Shown here: piece after piece, positions 8,279-16,822 of the stretch
Layout: each line of letters begins with the position of its first letter
How positions within the stretch are numbered: the stretch's first letter is position 1
Assembly (NCBI GenBank): GCA_052387855.1
Contig: JBQTIT010000021.1
Span: forward strand, 124,001 to 188,000
DNA: 64,000 bases
Direction: 5' to 3'
From: CAIYZT01 sp052387855
GTDB lineage: Bacteria > Pseudomonadota > Alphaproteobacteria > Rhodobacterales > Rhodobacteraceae
Made by a program: the position numbers and the translations under genes
The notes under the pieces: generated by a model
Told to the model about the DNA's origin: nothing
The model's database searches: none
The model's input: the letters and a program-made list of their open reading frames with translations, nothing else

Positions 8279-9414
8279 TGCAAGGTCCCTGTTCCCTGAG
8301 CGTCCTGGCCCGGCGCCTGTGCAGGCTCCTCGGCAGAGCCGCCATCCTGCCCCGCCGATCTGGCCGATGCAACACGCGCCGCCAGACGCGCCAGGAATCC
8401 GGCCCGGGCCAGACGCACCGCCAGGCCCAGCGCGGCGGCGACCCCGGTGGCATCGGCGCTGCCGTGCGATTTCACCACCGTGCCGTTCAGCCCCAGAAAT
8501 ACCCCGCCGTTGACGGCGCGCGGGTCCATCTGCTTGCGAAGCCGCGCAAAGGCGCCCCGGGCCAGCAGATATCCCAACCGGGCCAGCAGGGTCGATGTCA
8601 GGGTCGCGCGCAACAGGTCCGACACCAGCCGCGCCGTGCCCTCGCCGGTCTTGAGCGCGACATTGCCGGTAAAGCCGTCGGTGACGATCACGTCGACCCG
8701 GTCCGACGAGATGTCCGACCCCTCGACAAAACCGACATAGTCGTAATCCCCGATGCCGGCATTGGCCAGCAACAGGTCCTGGCCCTGCTTGAGCTCGGCC
8801 GAGCCCTTGTGCTCTTCGGTTCCCACGTTCAAGAGCCCGACGCGCGGCCGCACCAGCCCCAGCGCGTTGCGGGCATAGGAGGCGCCCATCATCGCGTATT
8901 GCATCAGGGTGTCGGCATCGGCCTTGATGTCGGCGCCGACGTCCAGCATCACGTTGAAGCCGGCCGGATTGCCCGAGGGCCAAAAGCAGGCGATGGCCGG
9001 GCGGTTGACGCCGGGCAGCTTGCGCAGGCGGATCATGCTGACGGCCATCAGCGCGCCGGTATTGCCGCAACTGACCGCCACCGAGGCCGAGCCGTCGCGC
9101 AGCGAATCGATGGTGGACCACATCGAGGTGCCCTCGCCGTGGCGGACGACCTGCGCGGGCTTGTCGAGCATGGTGACGACGCGCGGGGCATGGACCAGCG
9201 CGATGCGCGCGGCCAGATCGGGGCGCCTGGCCAGCAGCGGGGCAAGCTGCGCCTCATCCCCGTGGGCGCGGAAATGCACATCCGGATGGGCGTCGGCGGA
9301 CCGAAAAAGACCGGCGACCACGACCGAAGGTCCGTGATCGCCGCCCATGCAGTCCAGTGAAATGACGATCGGCCCCGGGGCCGGCGGCAGGTCGGATGCG
9401 GATCCGCTGTCCAT
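8275..9414 (-). CDS. plsX: Phosphate acyltransferase PlsX
   Basis: Converts acyl-ACP to acyl-phosphate for phospholipid synthesis at the inner membrane surface. The family start I-S-L-D-C-M-G-G-D-H-G-P is at about residues 18-29, preceded by a non-conserved 17-residue leader. The internal segment S-C-G-N-T-G-A-L-M is conserved. It is 379 aa, a little longer than the usual 330-350 because of the leader and a Gln/Gly-rich tail (residues about 350-379). It is coupled to fabH by ATGA. Confidence 0.95.
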   Translation of the reverse strand: MDSGSASDLPPAPGPIVISLDCMGGDHGPSVVVAGLFRSADAHPDVHFRAHGDEAQLAPLLARRPDLAARIALVHAPRVVTMLDKPAQVVRHGEGTSMWSTIDSLRDGSASVAVSCGNTGALMAVSMIRLRKLPGVNRPAIACFWPSGNPAGFNVMLDVGADIKADADTLMQYAMMGASYARNALGLVRPRVGLLNVGTEEHKGSAELKQGQDLLLANAGIGDYDYVGFVEGSDISSDRVDVIVTDGFTGNVALKTGEGTARLVSDLLRATLTSTLLARLGYLLARGAFARLRKQMDPRAVNGGVFLGLNGTVVKSHGSADATGVAAALGLAVRLARAGFLARLAARVASARSAGQDGGSAEEPAQAPGQDAQGTGTLQ

Positions 9415-9442
9415 TCAGGCGCCGCGGGACAGAGGGAGCGGC

Positions 9443-9649
9443 TTACGCCGCGTCCTCGTCGACCGATGCGCCCTTGGCGATCGCCACGACCTCGCGCGCA
9501 TCGTAATGCCCGCACGAGGGGCAAACGTGGTGCGGACGCTTCAACTCGCCACAATTGCCGCATTCGCCCGGGTTGCCGGCGACAAGCGCATCGTGCGCGC
9601 GGCGCATGTCGCGCCTGGAACGGGTGACTCGGTTCTGCGGGACAGCCAT
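9443..9649 (-). CDS. rpmF: 50S ribosomal protein L32
   Basis: 68-aa ribosomal protein. It begins M-A-V-P-Q-N-R-V-T-R-S-R-R-D and carries a zinc-ribbon pair, CGNCG (residues about 30-34) and CPSCG (43-47). Both CxxC pairs are intact, so this is the zinc-binding form. It lies 28 nt upstream of plsX, the usual arrangement. Confidence 0.97.
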   Translation of the reverse strand: MAVPQNRVTRSRRDMRRAHDALVAGNPGECGNCGELKRPHHVCPSCGHYDAREVVAIAKGASVDEDAA

Positions 9650-9826
9650 GTCTCAGCCTCGGAATGTTGGGGGACATGCCCCTGATTTATCTGGTATTTC
9701 AGCGCTGCAAACCCAAGGGTTCACCCCCGCGCCGCACGTCTGATTGAGGCGCGGAACATACTGGTTTTGGCTGCGATGGCAAGCCCCTTGTGGCCGATTT
9801 TCCGATCCGGCCGGACCGGGGCCAAA

Positions 9827-10414
9827 TCAGCCCTCGCCCAAAGCGCCCGGGGGCGTTTTCTTGAGCGCCCCGGCCAGGCCCGACAGGCCGGCAAAGGGCT
9901 TCAGCGCCTCGTCCGTCAGCGGCTCGGCGCCGGGGGGCGCAAAGACCATGGACCCCAGCCCCGCGCCCGGCGCGCGCGGGTAAAGCGGCAGCGCCAGCAT
10001 CAGCGCCTCGCCCGCCAGATCGGCCAGGTCGATGATGTCGGGCAGGGGCTCGCCGTCGTCGTCGGCGCGGATCTCGGCCTCTTCGGCCTCTGGCGCGGCA
10101 TAGTCGGCCAGATAGACCCGCAGGACATCCTCGTCCACCGCCGCCGGCACCGGCGCCAGCGTGATCGAGCAGGGCTGTACCGCGCGCGCGCTGAGCCGCG
10201 CCTCAAGCCGGAAGTCGCCCTTGCCGACCGGCCGTATCTCGCCCGTCAAAAGAAGCGCGGGCAGATCAGAGAGGCCCAGCCCCCGCGCCAGCGCCCCCCG
10301 CGCCGCCGGGTCGGGGGCATAGCGAAAGCGCGTGGGCTTGCGCCCCGACAGCGCTGCGGTGCGCAGGATCGTCCCGCCTCCGGGGGCGTCCTTGCGGCTG
10401 GGTGCGTCGGTCAT
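9827..10414 (-). CDS. DUF177 (YceD-like) protein
   Basis: 195-aa cytoplasmic protein of the DUF177/YceD family, commonly upstream of rpmF and linked to 23S rRNA processing in other organisms. The conserved C-terminal core reads D-I-I-D-L-A-D-L-A-G-E-A-L-M-L-A-L-P. I take the ATG at 10414 (MTDAPSRKD), preceded by GGAGG seven bases upstream; the open frame upstream is not coding. A 177-nt gap separates it from rpmF. It is divergent from bamE. Confidence 0.85.
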   Translation of the reverse strand: MTDAPSRKDAPGGGTILRTAALSGRKPTRFRYAPDPAARGALARGLGLSDLPALLLTGEIRPVGKGDFRLEARLSARAVQPCSITLAPVPAAVDEDVLRVYLADYAAPEAEEAEIRADDDGEPLPDIIDLADLAGEALMLALPLYPRAPGAGLGSMVFAPPGAEPLTDEALKPFAGLSGLAGALKKTPPGALGEG

Positions 10415-10465
10415 CTTGTCCTCCGGGCCGGCCCGCCCGGCGGGATTGCCGCCGGCGTTCCTTTC

Positions 10466-10494
10466 TTGAACCTTGGTGTGAAGTTCTTTATCCC
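10466..10494 (+). promoter_or_regulatory. Candidate sigma-70 promoter for bamE
   Basis: TTGAAC at 10466-10471 and TATCCC at 10489-10494, separated by exactly 17 bp, lie 52 nt upstream of the bamE start in the divergent DUF177/bamE gap. The -10 is a weak match. Confidence 0.4.
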
Positions 10495-10546
10495 CAAACT
10501 GTCGGCAAGGCGAGAGCGCCCGGCACCCTTGGGAGAGGAGCAAGCG

Positions 10547-11023
10547 ATGCGGGCTGTGGCGGTTGCGGGCGGGGCGGGCAAAGCGATGCGCGTTGCGCTC
10601 ATGGGCCTCATCCTGGCGCTGACCGCCGCCTGTGCCGCCCAGTACCAGAGCCACGGCTACATTCCGAACGACGAAGAGCTGGCGCTGATCGAAATCGGGC
10701 GCGACACGCGCGAGACGGTCGCGGCCACCGTGGGCCGCCCGTCGACGGCGGGGCTCTTGAACGATGTCGGCTGGTACTATGTCCAGAGCCGGTACAAGCT
10801 GGTGGGCGGGCGGGCCCCCGAAGAGATCGACCGCCAGGTCGTCGCCATCACCTTCACGGCGCAGGGCCGGGTCGAAAACGTCGAACGCTTCGGGCTTGAG
10901 GACGGCAAGGTCGTGGCCCTGTCGCGCCGGGTCACGACGCCCAATGTCAAGGGCCAGAGCTTTCTCGCGCGGCTGTTCGGCAACATCGGCGCCATCGACA
11001 CCAGCACGCTCTTCTCCGACTGA
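10547..11023 (+). CDS. bamE: Outer-membrane assembly lipoprotein, BamE/SmpA family
   Basis: Small lipoprotein of the BAM outer-membrane protein insertion complex. The signal peptide ends in a lipobox L-T-A-A-C with Cys at about residue 29 counted from ATG 10547. The SmpA/OmlA core follows: I-E-I-G-R-D-T-R-E-T-V-A-A-T-V-G-R-P-S and W-Y-Y-V-Q-S-R. GAGGAG lies 8 nt before ATG 10547; a second in-frame ATG at 10586 would give a shorter signal peptide and cannot be excluded. Product 158 aa. Divergent from DUF177 as in many relatives. Confidence 0.87.
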   Translation: MRAVAVAGGAGKAMRVALMGLILALTAACAAQYQSHGYIPNDEELALIEIGRDTRETVAATVGRPSTAGLLNDVGWYYVQSRYKLVGGRAPEEIDRQVVAITFTAQGRVENVERFGLEDGKVVALSRRVTTPNVKGQSFLARLFGNIGAIDTSTLFSD

Positions 11024-11127
11024 CGCTTGCCCGGTTCATGCGGGCCCGAAATTCGCGGTCTCTCGGTTGCGCTCGAACGCGATATTCGATGCCTTTGTTT
11101 CAGTTTGAACCAGGTACGCTCCAGGAC

Positions 11128-12306
11128 CTAAGAGGTCAGATCATAGGCGCGCTCGCCGTGGACCGACAGGTCTAGACCGTTGACCTCGGTCTCATGGTCC
11201 ACGCGCAGGGGCGTCACCAAAGCGCAGAGCTTGACCAGCACCCAGCTTGCGCCAACCGTCCAGAGCCCGACGACCGCCAGCGCGCCAAGCTGCGCGCCCC
11301 AGGCGCCGGCGCCAAGGGCGGCGATCATCACCGTACCAAAGATGCCGCCGACGCCGTGGACCGCAAAGACATCCAGCGTGTCGTCGATCCGCAGGCGGTT
11401 GCGCACCAGGAGCACCGCCTCCTGGCACAGAACGCCCGCCACGGCACCGATCAGCAGCGCCTCCAGCGGCCCGACATAGCCAGAGGCCGGCGTGATCGAG
11501 GCCAGGCCCGCGATGGTGCCGGTGACCAGGCCGACCAGCGAGGCGCGGCCGAACTTGATCCGCTCCCACAGGGCCCAGGTCAGGCTGGCGGCGGCGGCCG
11601 ACAGGTGCGTGACGGTGATCGCCATCGCCGCCTGACCGTTCGCGGCCAGCGCCGAGCCACCGTTGAAGCCGAACCAGCCGACCCAGAGCATGGCCGCGCC
11701 GATCATCACCATCCCCGGATTGTGCGGCGGCGTGGTGCGGTGCCGGCGCGGGCCCAGCACCAGCGCCACCACCAGCGCTGCAAGGCCCGCGGTTTCATGC
11801 ACCACGATGCCCCCGGCAAAATCGCGCGCCCCGGTGGCGCCCAGGATGCCGCCATCGGCCAGCATGCCGCCGCCCCAGATCCAGTGCGCGACCGGCGCAT
11901 AGACCACCAGCATCCACAGCGCCGAGAACAAGAGCACAAAGCCGAAGCCGACCCGCTCGACATAGGCGCCGATGATCAGGGCGGGGGTGATGATGGCAAA
12001 GGTCATCTGAAAGGCAAAGAACAGCACCTCGGGCAGGGCGCCGGTCAGGCTTTCGGCCGTGATGCCGAGCGCAAGGACCTTGCCCAGCCCGCCCCACAGC
12101 GGCCCGGGGCCGCCGAAGGCGATGGAATAGCCCAAGGCCAGCCACAGCACGCTCATCAGCGCGGCGACGGAAAAGCAGTGCATGAACACCGACAGCACGT
12201 TGCGCGCCCGGACCAGGCCGCCGTAGAACAGCGCTAGGCCGGGCAGGGTCATGAACAGCACAAGCGCGGTCGAGATCAGGACAAAGGCGGTGTCGGCGGC
12301 GTTCAT
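11128..12306 (-). CDS. amtB: Ammonium transporter
   Basis: Inner-membrane ammonium channel of 392 aa with about 11 hydrophobic helices. Recognisable Amt segments include A-L-F-Y-G-G-L-V-R-A-R-N-V-L-S-V near residue 26-41, V-V-H-E-T-A-G-L-A-A-L-V and W-V-G-W-F-G-F-N-G-G-S-A-L. There is no cleavable signal peptide evident and the C-terminal tail is short. No glnK lies beside it, unlike the usual glnK-amtB pair. The NtrBC/NtrYX genes a few kilobases away are the likely nitrogen regulators (inference). Confidence 0.93.
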   Translation of the reverse strand: MNAADTAFVLISTALVLFMTLPGLALFYGGLVRARNVLSVFMHCFSVAALMSVLWLALGYSIAFGGPGPLWGGLGKVLALGITAESLTGALPEVLFFAFQMTFAIITPALIIGAYVERVGFGFVLLFSALWMLVVYAPVAHWIWGGGMLADGGILGATGARDFAGGIVVHETAGLAALVVALVLGPRRHRTTPPHNPGMVMIGAAMLWVGWFGFNGGSALAANGQAAMAITVTHLSAAAASLTWALWERIKFGRASLVGLVTGTIAGLASITPASGYVGPLEALLIGAVAGVLCQEAVLLVRNRLRIDDTLDVFAVHGVGGIFGTVMIAALGAGAWGAQLGALAVVGLWTVGASWVLVKLCALVTPLRVDHETEVNGLDLSVHGERAYDLTS

Positions 12307-12470
12307 CTGGGGGCTTTCCGTTGGGGTGATGCGCCCGGCTAACCGTCAACGGGGCGCCCGGAAAAGTGGCTTTCGCCGCCAAGGGGCGCCAAAATGCCGG
12401 CAGTTTTCAATCTGCCCGGAATCCGGGCGCCGATCGGCGGGGGGCGCTGAAAAACGCGCCGTTCTGCCGA

Positions 12471-12938
12471 TCAGGCCAGCGCCGAGGCCAAGAGCGCCAG
12501 CGCGTGCTCGCACGCGGCCTGGCGCACCCCGGCCCGGCCGAGGGCGCCAAACTCGCGCGTTTCGGTGCGGCAGGCGCCGCCGCGCAGTGCCAGGCCGAAA
12601 CAGACGCGCCCCTCGGGCTTGAATTCGGATCCGCCGGGCCCGGCGATGCCGGTGACCGACACCGCAAGATCCGCGCCAGAGCCGTCCAGCGCGCCAAGCG
12701 CCATCTCTGCCGCCACCTGCGGACTGACGGCGCCGTGGTCGGCCAGGGTCTGCGCCTTCACGCCCAGCATCTGGACCTTTGCGGCGTTGGAATAGGTGAC
12801 ATAGCCGCGCTCGAACACATCCGAGGCGCCGGCGAGGTCGGTCAGCGCGGCTGCTACCAGACCGCCGGTGCAGCTTTCCGCCGTCGCGATGCGCCAGCCG
12901 CGCGCGCGGGCGCCGGCCAGAACCGCCGCCGCGCTCAT
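12471..12938 (-). CDS. pncC: Nicotinamide-nucleotide amidase, CinA C-terminal type
   Basis: Hydrolyses NMN to nicotinate mononucleotide in pyridine nucleotide recycling. The 155-aa protein has only the CinA C-terminal domain. Signature segments are I-A-T-A-E-S-C-T-G-G-L-V (residues about 17-28), Y-V-T-Y-S-N-A-A-K and V-T-G-I-A-G-P-G-G. The start ATG at 12938 overlaps the pgpA stop (ATGA). Last gene of the ispDF-pgpA-pncC unit. Confidence 0.92.
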   Translation of the reverse strand: MSAAAVLAGARARGWRIATAESCTGGLVAAALTDLAGASDVFERGYVTYSNAAKVQMLGVKAQTLADHGAVSPQVAAEMALGALDGSGADLAVSVTGIAGPGGSEFKPEGRVCFGLALRGGACRTETREFGALGRAGVRQAACEHALALLASALA

Positions 12939-13426
12939 GCCCGCATCACCGCATGGGCCAGCGCCGCGACCGCCAGGGTCGCAACCCCGGCGAAAAGCCC
13001 GGCCCAGAGATCGTCAACCATCACCCCATCGGCATCGCCGCGCCGGTCGGCGCGGCCGACGAGCCAGGGCTTCCAGATGTCGAAGAGGCGGAAAAGCAGA
13101 AAGGCGGCCAGCGGGGCGGGATAGGGCAGCCAGCCCTCAAAGCCCCGCATCCAGAAGACGGCGGCGGGAAAGAGCAACGCCAGCCCCTGTCCGGCCACCT
13201 CGTCGATCACGATCTCGCCGGGGTCGGCACCCTCGCGCCCCGCAAGTTCCACCCGGACCGCCCAGAACCCGGCCGCGCAGGCCGCCAACACAGCCACCAC
13301 CAGCACCGGAAAGCCGAGAAAGCGGTAGATCGCCCAGCCCAGCAGCACCGACGCCAGCGAGCCCCAGGTGCCCGGCGCGGGGCGCATCAGGCCGACGCCG
13401 AAAAAGATCGCGACAAGACGGCTCAT
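12935..13426 (-). CDS. pgpA: Phosphatidylglycerophosphatase A
   Basis: Membrane phosphatase making phosphatidylglycerol. The 163-aa protein begins near R-P-A-P-G-T-W-G-S-L and has I-V-I-D-E-V-A-G-Q, R-L-F-D-I-W-K-P-W and G-V-M-V-D-D-L-W-A-G, the acidic motifs of the family, plus three to four hydrophobic helices. ATG 13426 overlaps the ispDF stop by ATGA; the open frame upstream lies within ispDF. Confidence 0.93.
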   Translation of the reverse strand: MSRLVAIFFGVGLMRPAPGTWGSLASVLLGWAIYRFLGFPVLVVAVLAACAAGFWAVRVELAGREGADPGEIVIDEVAGQGLALLFPAAVFWMRGFEGWLPYPAPLAAFLLFRLFDIWKPWLVGRADRRGDADGVMVDDLWAGLFAGVATLAVAALAHAVMRA

Positions 13427-14547
13427 GGCGCGACCAGACAGGCGCTCGCCTGCGCCGCGATGCCCTCTTCGCGCCCCGTGAAGCCAAGCCGTTCGGAGGT
13501 CGTGGCCTTGACCGAGACCAGATCGGCCGGCACGCCCATGATGTCGGCCAGCGCCCGGGTCATCGCCTCGGCATGGGGGCCGATCTTTGGCCGCTCGCAG
13601 ATCAGCGTCACATCGCAATTGGCCAGCTCAAAGCCCCGCGCGCGGGCCAGGGCGATGGCATGGCGCAGAAAGATCGCGCTCGCCGCGCCTTTCCACTGCG
13701 GATCGGTCGGGGGAAAGTGCCGGCCGATGTCGCCCGCGCCCAAGGCGCCATAGATGGCGTCGGTCAGCGCGTGCATGCCGACATCGGCATCCGAATGACC
13801 CAGAAGCGCGCGCTCATGCGCCAACCGGACCCCGCAGAGCCACAGGTGATCGCCGCCGGTAAAGGCGTGCACGTCATAGCCGTTGCCAACGCGGACCTGC
13901 ATGCTCTGCCCCCTCAGGATCGCCTCGGCCCGGGCAAAGTCGCCGGGCCAGGTCAGTTTGATGTTGCGCTCTTCGCCCGGCACGATGGCCACCTCGATGC
14001 CGGCCAGACGCGCGACCTCGACATCGTCGGCCGCGCCGCCCGGATGGGCGCGGTGCGCGGCAAGAAGCGCGGCAAAGGAAAAGCCCTGCGGCGTCTGCGC
14101 GCGAAAAAGCCCGGCGCGGTCCTGCGTGCCGCTGACATGGCCCGCGCGGCCGGTCCAGAGCGCATCGGTCACCTCCAGCGCCGGGGCAGCACCCGCCGCG
14201 CGTTCAAGCGCCGTCAGCACCCGGTCGATCAGCGCCCGGCTGACCAGAGGGCGCGCGCCGTCGTGGATCAGGACCGTCTTGACGCCGCTGCCCTCCAGCG
14301 CCTCAAGCGCGGCGCGGACCGACTGGGCGCGGGTGGCGCCGCCGGTCACGATTTGAACCTTTGGTGCCAGCGCGCGGGCGCGGGGCAGATCGTCGGGGTG
14401 CACGACCAGAACGCGGTGAAACCCGTCAAAGGCGGCCAGCGCATGCGCCAGCACCGGGGCGCCGCCCAGGGGCTGCCACTGTTTGGGCAACTCTCCTCCG
14501 GCGCGGGTGCCGCGACCGGCGGCCACGATGATGACGGCGATGCTCAT
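13423..14547 (-). CDS. ispDF: Bifunctional IspD/IspF isoprenoid enzyme
   Basis: Fusion carrying two steps of the MEP isoprenoid pathway. The N half is the MEP cytidylyltransferase (IspD) with A-A-G-R-G-T-R-A-G-G near residue 9-18 and P-K-Q-W. The C half (from about residue 216) is the MECDP synthase (IspF) with G-N-G-Y-D-V-H-A-F and G-H-S-D-A-D-V, the metal-binding His/Asp. At 374 aa the fusion is the normal alphaproteobacterial size. It lacks IspE, as expected. It heads a minus-strand unit with pgpA and pncC. Confidence 0.95.
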   Translation of the reverse strand: MSIAVIIVAAGRGTRAGGELPKQWQPLGGAPVLAHALAAFDGFHRVLVVHPDDLPRARALAPKVQIVTGGATRAQSVRAALEALEGSGVKTVLIHDGARPLVSRALIDRVLTALERAAGAAPALEVTDALWTGRAGHVSGTQDRAGLFRAQTPQGFSFAALLAAHRAHPGGAADDVEVARLAGIEVAIVPGEERNIKLTWPGDFARAEAILRGQSMQVRVGNGYDVHAFTGGDHLWLCGVRLAHERALLGHSDADVGMHALTDAIYGALGAGDIGRHFPPTDPQWKGAASAIFLRHAIALARARGFELANCDVTLICERPKIGPHAEAMTRALADIMGVPADLVSVKATTSERLGFTGREEGIAAQASACLVAP

Positions 14548-14757
14548 GCCCTTGGCTTACCGGCGCGGGCCGACAAGGAAAATAGCCTTTCTGCGGGGGC
14601 GGGCCCCGCCGCGCATCGCGCGCGCCCAAAAATGCGCCATTTCACGCCGTAACTGCACAAAGAATGTGCAAACGCCGCTTTGCGCCGCTATGCTGGCCAA
14701 GGCGCCTTGCCTGGCCCCACCCCGGGCTGCGACGCCTTTGGCCTGACCGGGACATAC

Positions 14758-15738
14758 ATGATGCCGCTTGCTGCCCTTGGCCTTTTCCCTCCGGTGCTGC
14801 TGGCGCCGATGGCCGGCATCACCGACCTGCCGTTCCGGCGCATCGTGGCGCGGTTCGGGGCCGGGCTGGTGGTGTCGGAAATGGTGGCCAGCGAGGATAT
14901 GGTGAACCAGCGCCCAATGGCGCGCGCCCGGGCCGAGCTGGGGTTCGACGAGCAGGCGACCGCCGTGCAGCTTGCCGGTCGCGACCCCGTCCTGATGGCC
15001 GAGGCCGCGCGCTATCTTGAAGGGCAGGGCGCGCGGATCATCGACATCAACATGGGCTGCCCGGCCAAAAGGGTCACCGCCTCGGGCGGCAACGGCGCCT
15101 GCGGGTCAGCGCTGATGAAAGAGCCCGACCTCGCCTTGCGGCTGATCGAGGCTGTGGTGGGCGCGGTCAGCGTTCCGGTCACGCTGAAAACGCGGCTCGG
15201 CTGGGACGATGCCAGCCTCAACGCGCCCCAGATCGCCCGGCTGGCCGAAGGGGCAGGGGTGGCGATGATCACGATCCACGGCCGCACGCGCTGCCAGTTC
15301 TACAAGGGTCAGGCCGACTGGTCCGCGATCCGCGCCGTCAAGGAGGCGGTGCGCGTGCCGGTCATCGCCAATGGCGACATCCGCTGCCCCCGCAGCGCGC
15401 GGCGGGCGATGGACCTCAGCGGCGCGGACGGGGTCATGATCGGGCGCGGGGCGCAGGGCGCGCCCTGGGTGCTGGCCGATATTGCCGCCCGCCTGTTCGG
15501 CGCCCCGGCGCCCGTGGTGCCCGAAGGCGCGGCGCTGGCGGCGCTGGTGATCGGGCATTACGACTCCTGCCTGTCCTTTTACGGCACCGATCTGGGCCTG
15601 CGGGTGGTGCGCAAGCATCTGGGCTGGTATCTTGACCGCAGCGCGCCCGAGGCCGACCGCGACGCCATCCTGACCGAAACCGACCCGGCATCGGTGATCC
15701 GCCTGCTGGAACGCGCCTTTTGCGAGGCCGCCGCATGA
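14758..15738 (+). CDS. dusB: tRNA-dihydrouridine synthase
   Basis: FMN enzyme that reduces uridine to dihydrouridine in tRNA (formerly nifR3). Family motifs: L-A-P-M-A-G-I-T-D-L-P-F-R, the catalytic N-M-G-C-P-A-K-R, and H-G-R-T-R. The start is ATG 14758 or the adjacent ATG 14761; upstream codons in the frame are not conserved. 326 aa. It overlaps ntrB by ATGA, the classical nifR3-ntrB-ntrC order of Rhodobacter and Azospirillum. Confidence 0.94.
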   Translation: MMPLAALGLFPPVLLAPMAGITDLPFRRIVARFGAGLVVSEMVASEDMVNQRPMARARAELGFDEQATAVQLAGRDPVLMAEAARYLEGQGARIIDINMGCPAKRVTASGGNGACGSALMKEPDLALRLIEAVVGAVSVPVTLKTRLGWDDASLNAPQIARLAEGAGVAMITIHGRTRCQFYKGQADWSAIRAVKEAVRVPVIANGDIRCPRSARRAMDLSGADGVMIGRGAQGAPWVLADIAARLFGAPAPVVPEGAALAALVIGHYDSCLSFYGTDLGLRVVRKHLGWYLDRSAPEADRDAILTETDPASVIRLLERAFCEAAA

Positions 15739-16820
15739 GCGCGGCCGCCTCGCCCCCGGTCTGGGCCGCGCTGCCGCTGCCGGCGCTGGTGCTGGACGAT
15801 GCCGGTCTTGTCGCTGCCGTCAACGCCGCCGCCGAGACCTTTCTGAACCTGTCGGCGCGCAGCCTGCTTGGCCGGCCCCTGACCGCGCGGCTGGCGATCG
15901 ACGCCCCGATGGACGAGGCCATCGCGCGGGCGCGCCGCGATCAGTCGCCGGTCTTCATCTCCGAGGCGTCGCTGTCCACGGGCGAGCGGCCGCCGGCGCA
16001 TTGCTCGATCACCCTGTCGGCGCTGCCAGAGGCGGGCGGCGGGCTTTTGGTCCTGATCACCCCGCGCGAGATGGCCGACCGGCTGGGGCGCGGTCCGGGC
16101 GGGGCGGGCGCGTCGCGCTCGGCCATCGGCATGGCCGAGATGCTGGCGCACGAGATCAAGAACCCGCTCGCCGGCATCGCCGGCGCGGCGCAGCTTCTGG
16201 CGATGAACCTTGGCGCCGAGGACCGCGAGTTGACCGACCTGATCGTCGAAGAGACGCGGCGGATCGTGAAGCTGCTGGAACAGGTCGAGCGCTTTGGCGA
16301 CCAGCGCCCGCCGCAGCGCCGGGCGGTCAACCTGCACGACGCGCTGGACCGGGCGCGCCGTTCGGCCCTGGTCGGCTTTGCCGCCGGCATGCGGATCACC
16401 GAAGACTATGACCCCTCGCTGCCGCTGACCCATGCCGACCCCGACCAACTGATGCAGGTGTTCCTGAACCTGATCAAGAACGCGGCCGAGGCGGCCGGCC
16501 CCGCCGGTGGCACGATCCGCCTGCGCAGCTACTACGATTTCACCCTGCGCCGCCGTTTTCGCGACGGCACCTCGGCCGCTCTGCCGCTTCAGGTCGAGGT
16601 GATCGACGATGGCCCCGGCGTGCCGGCCGAGTTGCAGCAGAGCGTGTTCGAGCCCTTTGTCTCTGGCAAGGAGAACGGCACCGGGCTGGGCCTGGCGCTG
16701 GTGGCCAAGATCATCGCCGACCATCAGGGCTGGATCTCGCTCGACAGCCAGCCCGGTCGCACCGTCTTTCGCATTTCCCTGCCGCTCGCCCCGCGCGCCG
16801 CGCTTGATTCGGAGAATTAG
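15735..16820 (+). CDS. ntrB: Nitrogen sensor kinase NtrB
   Basis: Cytoplasmic histidine kinase that phosphorylates NtrC in response to PII signals. N-terminal PAS domain (about 10-120), then the H-box L-A-H-E-I-K-N-P-L near residue 136, the N-box N-L-I-K-N-A-A-E-A, D-D-G-P-G-V-P and G-T-G-L-G-L-A-L. No membrane helix. The ATG at 15735 overlaps the dusB stop; 361 aa. ntrC follows after two bases. Confidence 0.95.
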   Translation: MSAAASPPVWAALPLPALVLDDAGLVAAVNAAAETFLNLSARSLLGRPLTARLAIDAPMDEAIARARRDQSPVFISEASLSTGERPPAHCSITLSALPEAGGGLLVLITPREMADRLGRGPGGAGASRSAIGMAEMLAHEIKNPLAGIAGAAQLLAMNLGAEDRELTDLIVEETRRIVKLLEQVERFGDQRPPQRRAVNLHDALDRARRSALVGFAAGMRITEDYDPSLPLTHADPDQLMQVFLNLIKNAAEAAGPAGGTIRLRSYYDFTLRRRFRDGTSAALPLQVEVIDDGPGVPAELQQSVFEPFVSGKENGTGLGLALVAKIIADHQGWISLDSQPGRTVFRISLPLAPRAALDSEN

Positions 16821-16822
16821 CC

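Noticed and set aside
12868..14652. 594-codon plus-strand frame antisense to pncC-pgpA-ispDF
   Set aside because: Low-complexity Arg/Pro/Ala composition and the opposite strand holds three genes with clear motifs.
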